NCBI GenBank assembly: GCA_964470915.1
Contig: CAYYEM010000001.1
Location: 102,345 to 166,344 of the forward strand
Source of the DNA: CAYPXN01 sp964470915
GTDB taxonomy: Bacteria > UBA10199 > JADFYH01
Reading direction: 5' to 3'
Length of the DNA stretch: 64,000 nt
Positions 25,334 through 34,413 of this stretch are shown here, piece by piece (position 1 is the stretch's first letter; each line of letters starts with the position of its first letter). The notes under the pieces are model-generated. The model did not search any database, had not been told where the DNA came from, and saw nothing but the letters and a program-made list of their open reading frames with translations. The position numbers were made by a program, and so were the translations under genes.

Positions 25334-26069
25334 ACAATTATTGATATTAGCTTTTGTTTGTTTTTTTCCATTGCAGGTCAAGTCTGCGGTTTTGTGGAAA
25401 CCTCTTTTGCCGGGTTTGCAACAAACGACTTGGTCAGGAAAAGACTCGATGGGAAATTCTTTTGCTCTCGAAGTTTTTAAAATAGATCCCAAACAATACA
25501 AACTCCAGCTGATACAAGCGACGGATTATAATCAGTCTAAAATTTCTGCCAAAGAAATGCTGAATAAAATGGGAGGTCTATTGGCAGTCAATGCAGGTTT
25601 TTTTGACTCTCAATATAAATCGATGGGTTTACTGGTGAAGGATGGAAATGTGGTAAATCCACTGCGACCCGTTTCTTGGTGGGGTATTTTTTCATATGAT
25701 AAATATTCGGGTGCTCGAGTGGATAAGCCGAATGATTTTCAGCCCAAATCCAGTACTGAAATTGCGATTCAGGTAGGACCTCGTTTGGTTGATGATGGTC
25801 AAGTCATGCCACTCAAGAAAAATGATTCTCAAAAAACCTTCATTGGGATTACTGCAGATAATCAACTGATTCTGGGAGTGACAGATATGTGCGCGGTAGA
25901 TGCGGCAGACCTTGCGTATACTCTTCTCAAAGAATTTCAGGTCAAAGAAGCCCTCAATTTTGATGGAGGTGGCTCTACTCAACTCTATGCCAAAATCGGG
26001 GCTTATGAAAAAGAAGTGTTTGGAGTGACTTCAGTGGCGAATGGAGTCGTGCTGGTGCCGAGAAGATAA
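25314..26069 (+). CDS. Secreted phosphodiester glycosidase (NAGPA/DUF2233) family protein
   Basis: Start ATG 25314 is chosen because AGGGAG lies 6 nt upstream and a Sec signal peptide begins there; the longer frame at 25290 adds residues inside usp. About 251 residues. The mature domain carries family motifs: AVNAGFFD, a GLLVKDG strand, and the C-terminal NFDGGGSTQLY with FGVTSVANGVVL. Members cleave or bind phosphodiester-linked sugars such as exopolysaccharide or wall polymers. The substrate is unknown. Coupling to a stress protein is unusual but not strong evidence for a joint role. Confidence 0.87.
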   Translation: MFLLIVRQLLILAFVCFFPLQVKSAVLWKPLLPGLQQTTWSGKDSMGNSFALEVFKIDPKQYKLQLIQATDYNQSKISAKEMLNKMGGLLAVNAGFFDSQYKSMGLLVKDGNVVNPLRPVSWWGIFSYDKYSGARVDKPNDFQPKSSTEIAIQVGPRLVDDGQVMPLKKNDSQKTFIGITADNQLILGVTDMCAVDAADLAYTLLKEFQVKEALNFDGGGSTQLYAKIGAYEKEVFGVTSVANGVVLVPRR

Positions 26070-26221
26070 AAATCCCCCATATCCTGTGCTGCGTCATAAA
26101 AAACCTACTAGCGATAGTATTTTCTATCTTTACTCTAGATAAAAAATTATGTTACTTACTAACTATAATTTACTCAGAGAGCGAGAGTAAACATTCCTTC
26201 ATTTTCAAAGGGTTAGGATAA

Positions 26222-29200
26222 TTGAAGCTTAAAAAATTAGAAATTCAAGGGTTCAAGTCTTTTGCAGACCGAACCGTCGTCGATTTTCAACAAGGTGTGA
26301 CGGGCATCGTTGGACCTAATGGTTGTGGGAAGTCGAATATTGTCGATGCGATTCGCTGGGTGATGGGCGAAATGAGCGCCAAACATTTGCGTGGCCGCGA
26401 AATGCAAGATGTGATTTTTTCGGGTTCGGAAGCTCGTGCCTCGGCAGCCATGGCGGAAGTAAATCTCATTCTTTCCAATGAAGATGGAAGAGGTCCTAAC
26501 ACTTATTCCCAGTTTTCAGAAATTTCAATTACACGTCGCTTATATCGATCAGGAGAGAGCGAGTATCTGATTAATAAAGCAGTGTGTCGTTTGCGCGATA
26601 TTTATGATGTTTTTTTGGGAACGGGAGTAGGAACCAAAGCTTATTCTATTGTAGAACAGGGCCAAATTGGTCAGGTGATTCTTTCAAAACCTGAAGAACG
26701 CCGTCGCATTATTGAAGAAGCCGCTGGGATTTCAAAGTTCAAGGCCCGTAAAGAAGCAGCACTTCGTAAAATGGAGGCGACGCAAGGAAACTTAACTCGC
26801 CTTGAAGATGTTTTGGGTGAGCTTTCTCGACAAATTAATTCTCTCGATCGTCAAGCAAAGAAGGCAGAAAAATATCGAGAACTTCGTGAAGAGGCTCGCA
26901 GGATTGAGCTTTTGTTATCGTCACATGACTATTTGCGCTTGAATCAAAATTTTAACGAAGGTGAGAAAAAAATCTCAGAATTGGGTGAACAGGAAACTTC
27001 TTGCGCTGTGAGTTTGTCTCAACTCGATACTGAACTTGAAACTATTAAATTGGTTCTCACTGAGGAAGAACAAGAATTGTCTGATGTTCAGGAAAAACTC
27101 TACGAAAAAAATAATGCGATTAGTCTGCACCAGCAAGCTGTTCAGTTTAAGAGCAAAGAAATTCAGCGCTTGTTGGAGCAAGAAACTAATTCTTTAAATG
27201 AAATTGAAGAAATTAAAGAGCGGCTTCATGTGATTGATGTTGATTTGGATAGCATGAATCAAGAGCAGGTGAAAATCGACCTGTTAGTCGCTCAATCAGA
27301 AGAAGATCTTTTCGCTCATCAACAAAAAGTGAATCAAGAAGAAGAAAAACAGCGTGATGCTGAGCGAGAAGCGGAAGTTCTTCAGCAAGAATTAATGCAG
27401 TTGTTGCAGTCAATTTCAGAATCAAATTTAAAACAAGAGCTATTGAGTCGGCAAAAAGTAGATTTAAAAGGAAGAATTGGAAAAAATCAGGGTGAAATTG
27501 AAGAGATTGATAAACAACTTTCACATTTAGTGAGTCGTCGACGTGAATTTGAAGGCTCGCTCAATGATTTTAATCAATTTAAATTGGATATCTCTCTTCA
27601 ATCTGATCAAGTGCATCATGCTTTGTTACGCGAAAAAGAAGAGCATGAAAAAATGAAGAGTGAGTGGTCCCGCTTGAAAGAAGATTTGTCATTCAAAAAG
27701 TCTCGTCTGCATTCTTTGGAAGAAATCCAAAAAAGTTTTGAAGGATATCATGAAGGCGTCCGCAAAGTCATGCTGAGAAAAAGTTCTCAAGCGGAGTTTC
27801 ATGATGTTTATGGCACGGTCGCGGATGTGATTGAAACTGAACCACGCTACCAGTCAGCCGTAGGCGCCGCTTTAGGTGAGAAATTACAATATGTGGTGGT
27901 GAAAAGCCAGGAAGCTGGCTTGCAAGCGGTAGAATATTTAAAGACAGAATCTGCAGGGCGTTCTTCTTTTGTTCCTGTGGGTTTGAGAGATTATGATTCT
28001 GGTTCAGAAGAAGCTTTTCCAGCTGCAGGTAGCTCAGGAGTGATGGGGCCTTTGAAAGATTTTGTGCAGCTCAGGGAAGAATATAGGCCAGTGGGAGATT
28101 ATCTATTTAGAGATGTATGGTTGGTTGAATCTCTTGGGCGTGCATTGCAAATTTGGAATAGTAATGGGCATAAAAAAACTTTGGTGACTCTCGATGGAGA
28201 AGTGGTGGATCCTTATGGAGTGGTGTCGGGAGGAAGTCTTGAAGATAAAAGTGCTACCCTACTTGAGAAGAAAAGAGAAATTCGGGAATTAATAGATCAA
28301 GTGAAAACACTTGAAGGAAAGCTTCGCTGGCAAGATGAAGAAGTTAAAAAGTGTGAAGCCCGTTTGCAAACTTTGAATGCTTCACTCGAGAATTTAAAGA
28401 AAGATTCTCATGGTGAAGAGCTTAAAATATTGAATTATGAAAAAGATTTAAGCCACTTGAAGGCAGAGTCTGATCGTTTGCTCTCCCGTCGCGATGCTTT
28501 ATCGATAGAGATTGCGGCCTGGATGGGAGAGGAGCAAGAAATGGAACGCGAATCCAATGACTGGTTACTAAAATCAGGCGCTTGGCAAATCGAGAAGCAA
28601 GAAAAAGAAGAACGATTGTCTCAATTAAAACAAGATCTTTCCAGTAATCAAATTCAATTGGATATCATCAAAGAAGAGCTTACCAAACGTAAAATGAGTT
28701 TTGAAACCATTCATGAAAAAAAATCGCTGATTGAACGTGAAGTAAAGCGTTTGCTTGATTTGAAAAGTGCATCAGCGATACGTCATGAAGAGTGTTTGCG
28801 CTTGATTACAATAGGTAATCAAGAAAGTGGACAATTACGCAAAGATATTGCGGCTTCTGAAGAAGCTTTGCGCAATCTCATCGTGGAAGTCGATGCTTTG
28901 CAATCACGGAGTGTCGCTCTGAAAGAAACTTTTGAGATTCATCAATCTCAAGTGAGAGAAAAAGAACTTTCTGTTCGTGAATTTCGAAAAAAGCATGATG
29001 AACTTAAAACCGAATTGAATACTTGGGTTGTAAAAATGACCGAAGTTCGCGGGCGTTTGCAGGTATTACGAGAACAAATTTTTGAACGTTATCATACTGA
29101 AATTTCGATGATTGCCACGGAGTATCAAGATCAAATTGTTGAAAATCGTCCGGAGCAAGAAACCAGACTGGCAGAATTAAAAGATAAACTTTCCAAGCTT

Positions 29201-29791
29201 GGTGAAGTGAATGTGGGCGCCATTCACGAGTATGAGGAATTGAAGAAGCGTCATGATTTCTTGAATGCCCAGTCTGAAGATTTAAAAACTTCTTTAGAGT
29301 CTTTGAATCGCGTGATTCAGAAAATTAATCGTGCCACCCGCAAGCGGTTTCAGGAAACCTTTGTGGCGGTGGATCAAAAATTTCAAGAATTGTTTCCCAA
29401 ACTTTTCCAGGGTGGACGCGCAAAGCTTGTACTCACGGATGAAGAAAATATTCTGGAAACAGGTTTGGAAATTATCGCTCAACCTCCGGGTAAAAAGCTT
29501 CAGTCGATTAGTCTTCTCTCGGGGGGTGAAAGAGCCCTGACTGCAGTTTGTTTAATTTTTTCAATTTTTCTCATCAAGCCTTCACCCTTCTGTATTCTTG
29601 ACGAAGTGGATGCTCCTCTTGATGATGCCAATATCGATCGTTTTAATGATTTGGTTCGCTCGATGGTCGATCGATCTCAATTTATTCTGATTACCCACTC
29701 CAAACGTACGATGGAACTTGCCGACGTGCTTTACGGCATCACGATGCAAGAGCCCGGTGTATCCAAAACGGTGAGTGTGAAGTTGAATTAA
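26222..29791 (+). CDS. smc: Chromosome segregation protein SMC
   Basis: Condensin ATPase that organises and segregates the chromosome. The 1189 residues are the typical bacterial length. The start is TTG, following TTAGGATAA. Walker A GPNGCGKS lies at 31-38, then two long coiled coils broken by a hinge around 505-670 (FEGYHEGVRKVML to VVDPYGVVSGGS). The signature LSGGER is near 1099-1104 and Walker B ILDEVDAPLDD follows. The 152-bp upstream gap is AT-rich with a short hairpin (GATAG/CTATC near 26114-26130). ScpA and ScpB are not in this window. Confidence 0.97.
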   Translation: MKLKKLEIQGFKSFADRTVVDFQQGVTGIVGPNGCGKSNIVDAIRWVMGEMSAKHLRGREMQDVIFSGSEARASAAMAEVNLILSNEDGRGPNTYSQFSEISITRRLYRSGESEYLINKAVCRLRDIYDVFLGTGVGTKAYSIVEQGQIGQVILSKPEERRRIIEEAAGISKFKARKEAALRKMEATQGNLTRLEDVLGELSRQINSLDRQAKKAEKYRELREEARRIELLLSSHDYLRLNQNFNEGEKKISELGEQETSCAVSLSQLDTELETIKLVLTEEEQELSDVQEKLYEKNNAISLHQQAVQFKSKEIQRLLEQETNSLNEIEEIKERLHVIDVDLDSMNQEQVKIDLLVAQSEEDLFAHQQKVNQEEEKQRDAEREAEVLQQELMQLLQSISESNLKQELLSRQKVDLKGRIGKNQGEIEEIDKQLSHLVSRRREFEGSLNDFNQFKLDISLQSDQVHHALLREKEEHEKMKSEWSRLKEDLSFKKSRLHSLEEIQKSFEGYHEGVRKVMLRKSSQAEFHDVYGTVADVIETEPRYQSAVGAALGEKLQYVVVKSQEAGLQAVEYLKTESAGRSSFVPVGLRDYDSGSEEAFPAAGSSGVMGPLKDFVQLREEYRPVGDYLFRDVWLVESLGRALQIWNSNGHKKTLVTLDGEVVDPYGVVSGGSLEDKSATLLEKKREIRELIDQVKTLEGKLRWQDEEVKKCEARLQTLNASLENLKKDSHGEELKILNYEKDLSHLKAESDRLLSRRDALSIEIAAWMGEEQEMERESNDWLLKSGAWQIEKQEKEERLSQLKQDLSSNQIQLDIIKEELTKRKMSFETIHEKKSLIEREVKRLLDLKSASAIRHEECLRLITIGNQESGQLRKDIAASEEALRNLIVEVDALQSRSVALKETFEIHQSQVREKELSVREFRKKHDELKTELNTWVVKMTEVRGRLQVLREQIFERYHTEISMIATEYQDQIVENRPEQETRLAELKDKLSKLGEVNVGAIHEYEELKKRHDFLNAQSEDLKTSLESLNRVIQKINRATRKRFQETFVAVDQKFQELFPKLFQGGRAKLVLTDEENILETGLEIIAQPPGKKLQSISLLSGGERALTAVCLIFSIFLIKPSPFCILDEVDAPLDDANIDRFNDLVRSMVDRSQFILITHSKRTMELADVLYGITMQEPGVSKTVSVKLN

Positions 29792-29794
29792 AAA

Positions 29795-30256
29795 CTACTT
29801 TGAAGGACTAATCTTAAATCTTCCAAAATCAATGCCGATATCAAAGCCTTTGCCTGTGCCACTGAGGGCAAGAGAAACAGGGCCTTTAGTAAGTGCTTGT
29901 GCTGTGCCAGAGGAAACAACCCCTCCATGCGCTTCGGAAGTGGCGTAGGAACCAAAAACATCCTTCATGTTTTTAACCCCAGAAAAAGTGCCAGAGCCAT
30001 TTGTGATTTTTGATTTTCCAAAAGTGGCCCCACCGCCCCAAACACTGATTTTAACAGCTCTAGATTGACCATTATCGCAAGTGACTCTGCCTGCTCCTTT
30101 GGCTCTCTTGACAATAGCGGACCAACCAGAAAGTGAAAATTTCATTTTGCAATGAATGTCAGGCATGTTGCCTTCGTATTTTCCCTTATCTTCCGCAAAA
30201 CTATTTAATCCGATAAAACTGATAGTTAAAATTGTAAGTAAAAATATTTTTTTCAT
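29795..30256 (-). CDS. Secreted hypothetical protein, 153 residues
   Basis: Clear Sec signal peptide with cleavage likely after NSFA. The mature 132 residues are Gly/Ser-rich, predicted beta, with two cysteines (DIHCKMKF and RVTCDNG) that may form a disulfide. Phrases such as GSYATSEAHGGV and GKGFDIGIDFGRFKI suggest an antiparallel beta sheet. I cannot name the family confidently. It converges on smc with three bases between and is followed 47 bp upstream by cstA on the same strand, but no link is evident. Confidence 0.8.
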   Translation of the reverse strand: MKKIFLLTILTISFIGLNSFAEDKGKYEGNMPDIHCKMKFSLSGWSAIVKRAKGAGRVTCDNGQSRAVKISVWGGGATFGKSKITNGSGTFSGVKNMKDVFGSYATSEAHGGVVSSGTAQALTKGPVSLALSGTGKGFDIGIDFGRFKISPSK

Positions 30257-30303
30257 ATTCGATTCCCTTCTTCCTTTTGCCTATTATCTTGACCCCTCAC
30301 TTC

Positions 30304-31881
30304 TCACCTCTTACTCCTCACTTTTTTCACCGTATACCCCATAATCAATACGGCCATCACCATAATCACAGAAGTGAGGCTGATGTCTATCCATCCTTGA
30401 AATGCTTTTGCTCCTCCATTTTTATAAGTGAGAGGATAAAAAATGTCTGTGATGCTTTGCCAACCCGCAATTAAAGTGGTGCTTGCCACAAAAATCAGAG
30501 GTGTGATTGTGACCCAAATATGCTTTTTCTTTCCAATACGAATTAGCCAAACTGTTCCTACACAGAGCGCAACGGCAGCGAGAAGTTGATTCGAAATTCC
30601 AAACATGGGCCAAATAGTGGAGATGCTTCCAGTAAAAATGAAGTAAGACCATGCGCCAACGATCAGCACTGATGAAATGAGTGTGCCGGGCAGCCAATCT
30701 GGTTCCCCAAATTTTGGGTGAAATTTTCCACCAAACTCTTGAATTAGAAAACGGCCAATACGTGTGCCGGTATCGATAGTTGTAAGTATAAACAAAGCTT
30801 CAAACATGATGGCAAAGTGATACCAATAACTCATGAGATGTCCCATGCCTGGGATCGATGAAAAAATTTGCGCCATACCTACAGCGAGAGAAACCGCACC
30901 GCCAGGTCGTCCCGCCACTTCTTCTCCAACTTCACGCGAAAGCTCTGCAAGATTTACTGTGCTTAAACCCAGTTGTTGNNNNNNNNNNNNNNNNNNNNNN
31001 NNNNNNNNNNNNNNNNNNNNNNNNNNNNNNNNNNNNNNNNNNNNNNNNNNNNNNNNNNNNNNNNNNNNNNNNNNNNNNATGATGAGAGCAATCGCCAAAA
31101 AAGCAATGGTGCCGATTTTCATGTAAGAAGAAAGATAATCACGAGGGCAGAGTAGCATCCAAACGGGCAGAACACTGGCAATAAATCCGTAAATGGCAAT
31201 CGAAAGAGTGATTCCATTTTTAGAAAGTGCAAAGTATGGAGCCAATGAACTATCCGGAATATATTTCCCAAAGATGACGGCCGCGATGAGCAGGGTGACG
31301 CCAATAGCCGAAGCTTCCTTGATTTTCCCTTTTCTAAATTTATACATGTAAAGGCCCATGAAAAGAGCGATGGGAATCGTGCAGCCGATGGTGAAAGTTC
31401 CCCAAGAACTTTCTGCAAGAGCGTTCACCACGGCAAGTCCCAAGCCTGATAGGGCAATTACGATAATAAACAGAATGGCCAGTGAAGCGATGATGCCAGG
31501 AAAAGTACCCAATTCTTCTTGCGCCATTTGCGCGAGAGATCTTCCCTTGTGTCGAATCGAAGCGGTGAGAATGATGAAGTCATGAACGGCACCACCAATG
31601 ACCACACCAATGACCAACCAAAGGAGTCCGGGTAAAAAACCAAATTGAGCGGCAAGCACGGGGCCGATGAGAGGCCCTGCACCTGTGATAGCAGCGAAGT
31701 GGTGTCCGAAGAGAATCCATTTGTTCGTCGGATAATAATTTTGACCATCATAATAAGTGTGAGCGGGTGTCTCGCGAGCATTATCGAGTACTAAAACTTT
31801 CGTGGCGATGAAAGCGGAATAGTAGCGATAAGCAATCGCAAAAATACAGAGAGTTCCAATAATGATGGGAAGTGCGTGCAT
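30304..31881 (-). CDS. cstA: CstA-family carbon-starvation / pyruvate transporter (gap inside)
   Basis: Multi-spanning membrane protein of the CstA family, linked in enterobacteria to peptide and pyruvate uptake. Conserved features include HFAAITGAGPLIGPVLAAQFGF and the extended helices. A 100-N gap interrupts the middle. By comparison with family members, a stretch containing the conserved SGFHA motif is missing, so the true gap is nearer 300 nt than 100; this is an estimate. As assembled the frame runs across the N run. Divergent from the beta-helix gene. Confidence 0.92.
   Translation of the reverse strand: MHALPIIIGTLCIFAIAYRYYSAFIATKVLVLDNARETPAHTYYDGQNYYPTNKWILFGHHFAAITGAGPLIGPVLAAQFGFLPGLLWLVIGVVIGGAVHDFIILTASIRHKGRSLAQMAQEELGTFPGIIASLAILFIIVIALSGLGLAVVNALAESSWGTFTIGCTIPIALFMGLYMYKFRKGKIKEASAIGVTLLIAAVIFGKYIPDSSLAPYFALSKNGITLSIAIYGFIASVLPVWMLLCPRDYLSSYMKIGTIAFLAIALIXXXXXXXXXXXXXXXXXXXXXXXXXXXXXXXXXXQQLGLSTVNLAELSREVGEEVAGRPGGAVSLAVGMAQIFSSIPGMGHLMSYWYHFAIMFEALFILTTIDTGTRIGRFLIQEFGGKFHPKFGEPDWLPGTLISSVLIVGAWSYFIFTGSISTIWPMFGISNQLLAAVALCVGTVWLIRIGKKKHIWVTITPLIFVASTTLIAGWQSITDIFYPLTYKNGGAKAFQGWIDISLTSVIMVMAVLIMGYTVKKVRSKR
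30979..31078. other. Assembly gap (100 N) inside cstA
   Basis: Placeholder of exactly 100 N. The missing protein region probably exceeds 34 residues. Confidence 0.95.
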
Positions 31882-31983
31882 ATATTTTTTAAATTGAGTG
31901 GAGCAATAAATTTTATATTTATGGAATGTTTGAGTTTATGTTAGTTTTAAATTGAAAATCAATACTTAAGAGTGGGAGGAATG

Positions 31984-34128
31984 ATGAGACGTTTTTTGTC
32001 CCTGTGTTTTTGTGTTTGCGTACTTTCTATTTGTCAGAATGTTTTTTCGGCCACCACACTTTATGTCTCCTCTTCAGGTGCTGGAACAGCCTGTAGCTCC
32101 GATAGCCCTTGCACCCTGAATCAGGCGCTTTCTGCCGCATCTTCAAATGGAGATGATAATACGATCAATCTCGCCGCGGGAACTTATTCTTCCTCGAGTG
32201 CATTCACCTATACTGCAAGCAACCATTCGCTCACTCTCTCGGGAGCCGGAGCGGATTCTACTTTTGTGACTGCGACAGCAGATAATGCAATGAATTTTAC
32301 CTTTAGCGGAACTGTAACAGTCAGTGGAATCACCGTTCAAGACAGTTCCGGTTCAGGTCTCCGTTTTTCGAACGATGCAAGCGGTTCATCCTTTAACGTC
32401 TCCATCTCCAACTGCAGCTTCTTAAATAACCATGATTCGGGGGTTTGGATTGAAAATCCCGATGCCGATTTGGATGGAGCCATTACGATTCATCAGAGTA
32501 CTTTTGATGGTAATTCCACTGGTACAAGGGGAGGGGGATTGCACATCGAGACTGGAGCTACCATTCCGGTAGAGGTGACAAATAACCTCTTCAATCAAAA
32601 CCACGCTGATGGAAATGGCGGAGGAGTTTGGATTCATAATTTAGGAGCCGACAGTCCGACGACTTTTCAGGGAAACACGCTGCAATATAATAATTCCCTG
32701 GATACCGGTGGAGGTGCTTATTTTCAAAACCAAGGTGGTACAGAATCTCCTATTGTTATTGGAGGAGCCACGGCAGCCTTGGGGAATACTTTCTCATTTA
32801 ATAATGCCACCAATACCGGAGCAGTCTCAGCGCATAGCGAAGGCGGCGGCGGAATGACATTTCAAAACAACATCGTTACAGGAAACACCGGATTCACGGA
32901 AGGGGGAGCCATCAACCTTATCATCTATTTGGGGGATATTGTTTTTTCGAATAACACCATCCAAAATAACCCCAATCTCCTCGGAGGTGCTTTTCAAGTA
33001 CAAACCGTCAATACAGGGCAGCCCACTACCTTTACCATGAATGCGAATCTTATTTCGGGGAATAGCGGTACCGATTTTGGCGGAGGTTCGTTGGCTTTTG
33101 CTTATTTAAGCTCGCCTGCCGTTATCACCAATAATGTTTTTGTCGATAATTTTGGCGTGAGCTCCAGCTCATCTGTCGGCGCTTTTGGCATTGGTTCTTC
33201 TACGGATCAAGCTATAAACATCACCAATAATACTTTTGCAAATAATATCAGTAATTCTTTTGCGGGCGGGCTCTTTCTGAGTCCGACAAATGCAGCGATC
33301 GTCTTTAATGTATACAATAATCTTTTTTGGGAGAATGAAAGTGCCTATCCTCAAGAAGCAGATCTGTTTGTTTATTCCCCTATTTGGACCGGAATGAACC
33401 TCTATAATAATGATCTTACTACTGTGTGTGTAGATGGCACTCCGGCAACTTGCAATAGCGGAAGCGACTTCTCGGGCTTGGCCAACACAAACGCTTCTGC
33501 GAATCTCTATAACACTGACCCTCTCTTTGTGGGAACGGGGGATCTCGTGAACTATTATTCGCTTCAATCAACTTCTCCGGTGATTCAACAGGGAGACTCA
33601 GATGCGCCGAATCTTCCTTCTTATGATTATACGGGGTTAGTTCTCATAGACACTCCCCCCGATTTGGGAGCTTTACAGTTTGCCATTTACGGATTGAGCA
33701 TCACCATCACATCTGATGCTTCTTCTGTAGGAGTAGGAGATGATTTGTCTTGGACGGTGACTCTTACCAATGCCAGCAATGCTTTCACTGGAGATCTTAC
33801 AGCCGAAATCATGGGAGAGAACCAAACGATTATTTCAGTTTCATGCAGTGACACAGATCCCCTTGCATGTAGTTTGTCAAGTCTCGAGCCCGGAGCTTCC
33901 GTAACTTTTCAAGTGACAACTCAAGCTGCAGAGGTTGGCACGCTTACCCTTTCTGTGAGTGTTTCCAATGGAGGTAGTACGATTTCTACGACAAGCTCTG
34001 GTAGCGCAATAGCGACCGGTATTGCAGGAGGATGTGGGCTCAATGAATTTGCTCCTTTCCATCTTTCAAATCTGTGGATTTATGGAGGAATGCTGCTGTT
34101 GTGGCTCACGAAAAGGAAGATTCGTTAA
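31984..34128 (+). CDS. Secreted right-handed beta-helix protein with C-terminal Cys-TM-basic tail
   Basis: The start is ATG 31984, with GGGAGGA just upstream (ATG 31981 and GTG 31972 are too close to it). The signal peptide is cut near VFSA. The body has many G-G-G and NN repeat strands (TFDGNSTGTRGGGLHI, NTLQYNN), the pattern of parallel beta-helix/PMP-like surface proteins. A DUF11/CARDB-like beta domain (SITITSDASSVGVGDDLSW) follows. The end is GGCGLNEF, a hydrophobic helix and KRKIR. That layout resembles proteobacterial C-terminal sorting tags. Base composition seems more GC-rich than the neighbours, a possible sign of transfer. Confidence 0.85.
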   Translation: MRRFLSLCFCVCVLSICQNVFSATTLYVSSSGAGTACSSDSPCTLNQALSAASSNGDDNTINLAAGTYSSSSAFTYTASNHSLTLSGAGADSTFVTATADNAMNFTFSGTVTVSGITVQDSSGSGLRFSNDASGSSFNVSISNCSFLNNHDSGVWIENPDADLDGAITIHQSTFDGNSTGTRGGGLHIETGATIPVEVTNNLFNQNHADGNGGGVWIHNLGADSPTTFQGNTLQYNNSLDTGGGAYFQNQGGTESPIVIGGATAALGNTFSFNNATNTGAVSAHSEGGGGMTFQNNIVTGNTGFTEGGAINLIIYLGDIVFSNNTIQNNPNLLGGAFQVQTVNTGQPTTFTMNANLISGNSGTDFGGGSLAFAYLSSPAVITNNVFVDNFGVSSSSSVGAFGIGSSTDQAINITNNTFANNISNSFAGGLFLSPTNAAIVFNVYNNLFWENESAYPQEADLFVYSPIWTGMNLYNNDLTTVCVDGTPATCNSGSDFSGLANTNASANLYNTDPLFVGTGDLVNYYSLQSTSPVIQQGDSDAPNLPSYDYTGLVLIDTPPDLGALQFAIYGLSITITSDASSVGVGDDLSWTVTLTNASNAFTGDLTAEIMGENQTIISVSCSDTDPLACSLSSLEPGASVTFQVTTQAAEVGTLTLSVSVSNGGSTISTTSSGSAIATGIAGGCGLNEFAPFHLSNLWIYGGMLLLWLTKRKIR

Positions 34129-34153
34129 ATATTCCTTCTGCTGTATGTGCTTC

Positions 34154-34192
34154 TTACTGCCCCAAATAAGCTTTCTTGATTGGGTTTGCTAT
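34154..34192 (-). pseudogene. Remnant of a livF 3' end
   Basis: Read on the minus strand this encodes IANPIKKAYLGQ and a stop, matching the C-terminus of livF at 37408. The DNA of 34154-34181 differs from 37408-37435 at one of 28 positions. No upstream livF sequence is present, so this is a fragment. The flanked interval contains exactly one gene, the 996-residue beta-helix protein. Confidence 0.7.
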
Positions 34193-34209
34193 GCATGGGA
34201 GATCGGTTG

Positions 34210-34231
34210 AAAGGGTTTTTTTTAACCCTTT
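34210..34231. terminator. Hairpin AAAGGGTT/AACCCTTT, possible terminator
   Basis: A perfect 8-bp stem (34210-34217 with 34224-34231) with a six-T loop follows the first beta-helix gene by 80 bp. No long U run follows, so it may be a weak terminator. The remaining 180 bp up to 34413 show no other convincing feature. Confidence 0.35.
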
Positions 34232-34413
34232 CTTGATATTCTTTTGACACATCTAATACATTCCAGACATTCCTTTAAATCAATCTTGTTAAGATTTGTT
34301 AAAACAAGTTCATTGGCAAAGTAATTGCTAAATAAATATTGAATAGCATCTTTGGTCCGCATCAAAGACGATCTTAATGATTCATCCTGGGGCACCATTG
34401 TGAAAGGTTTTTT

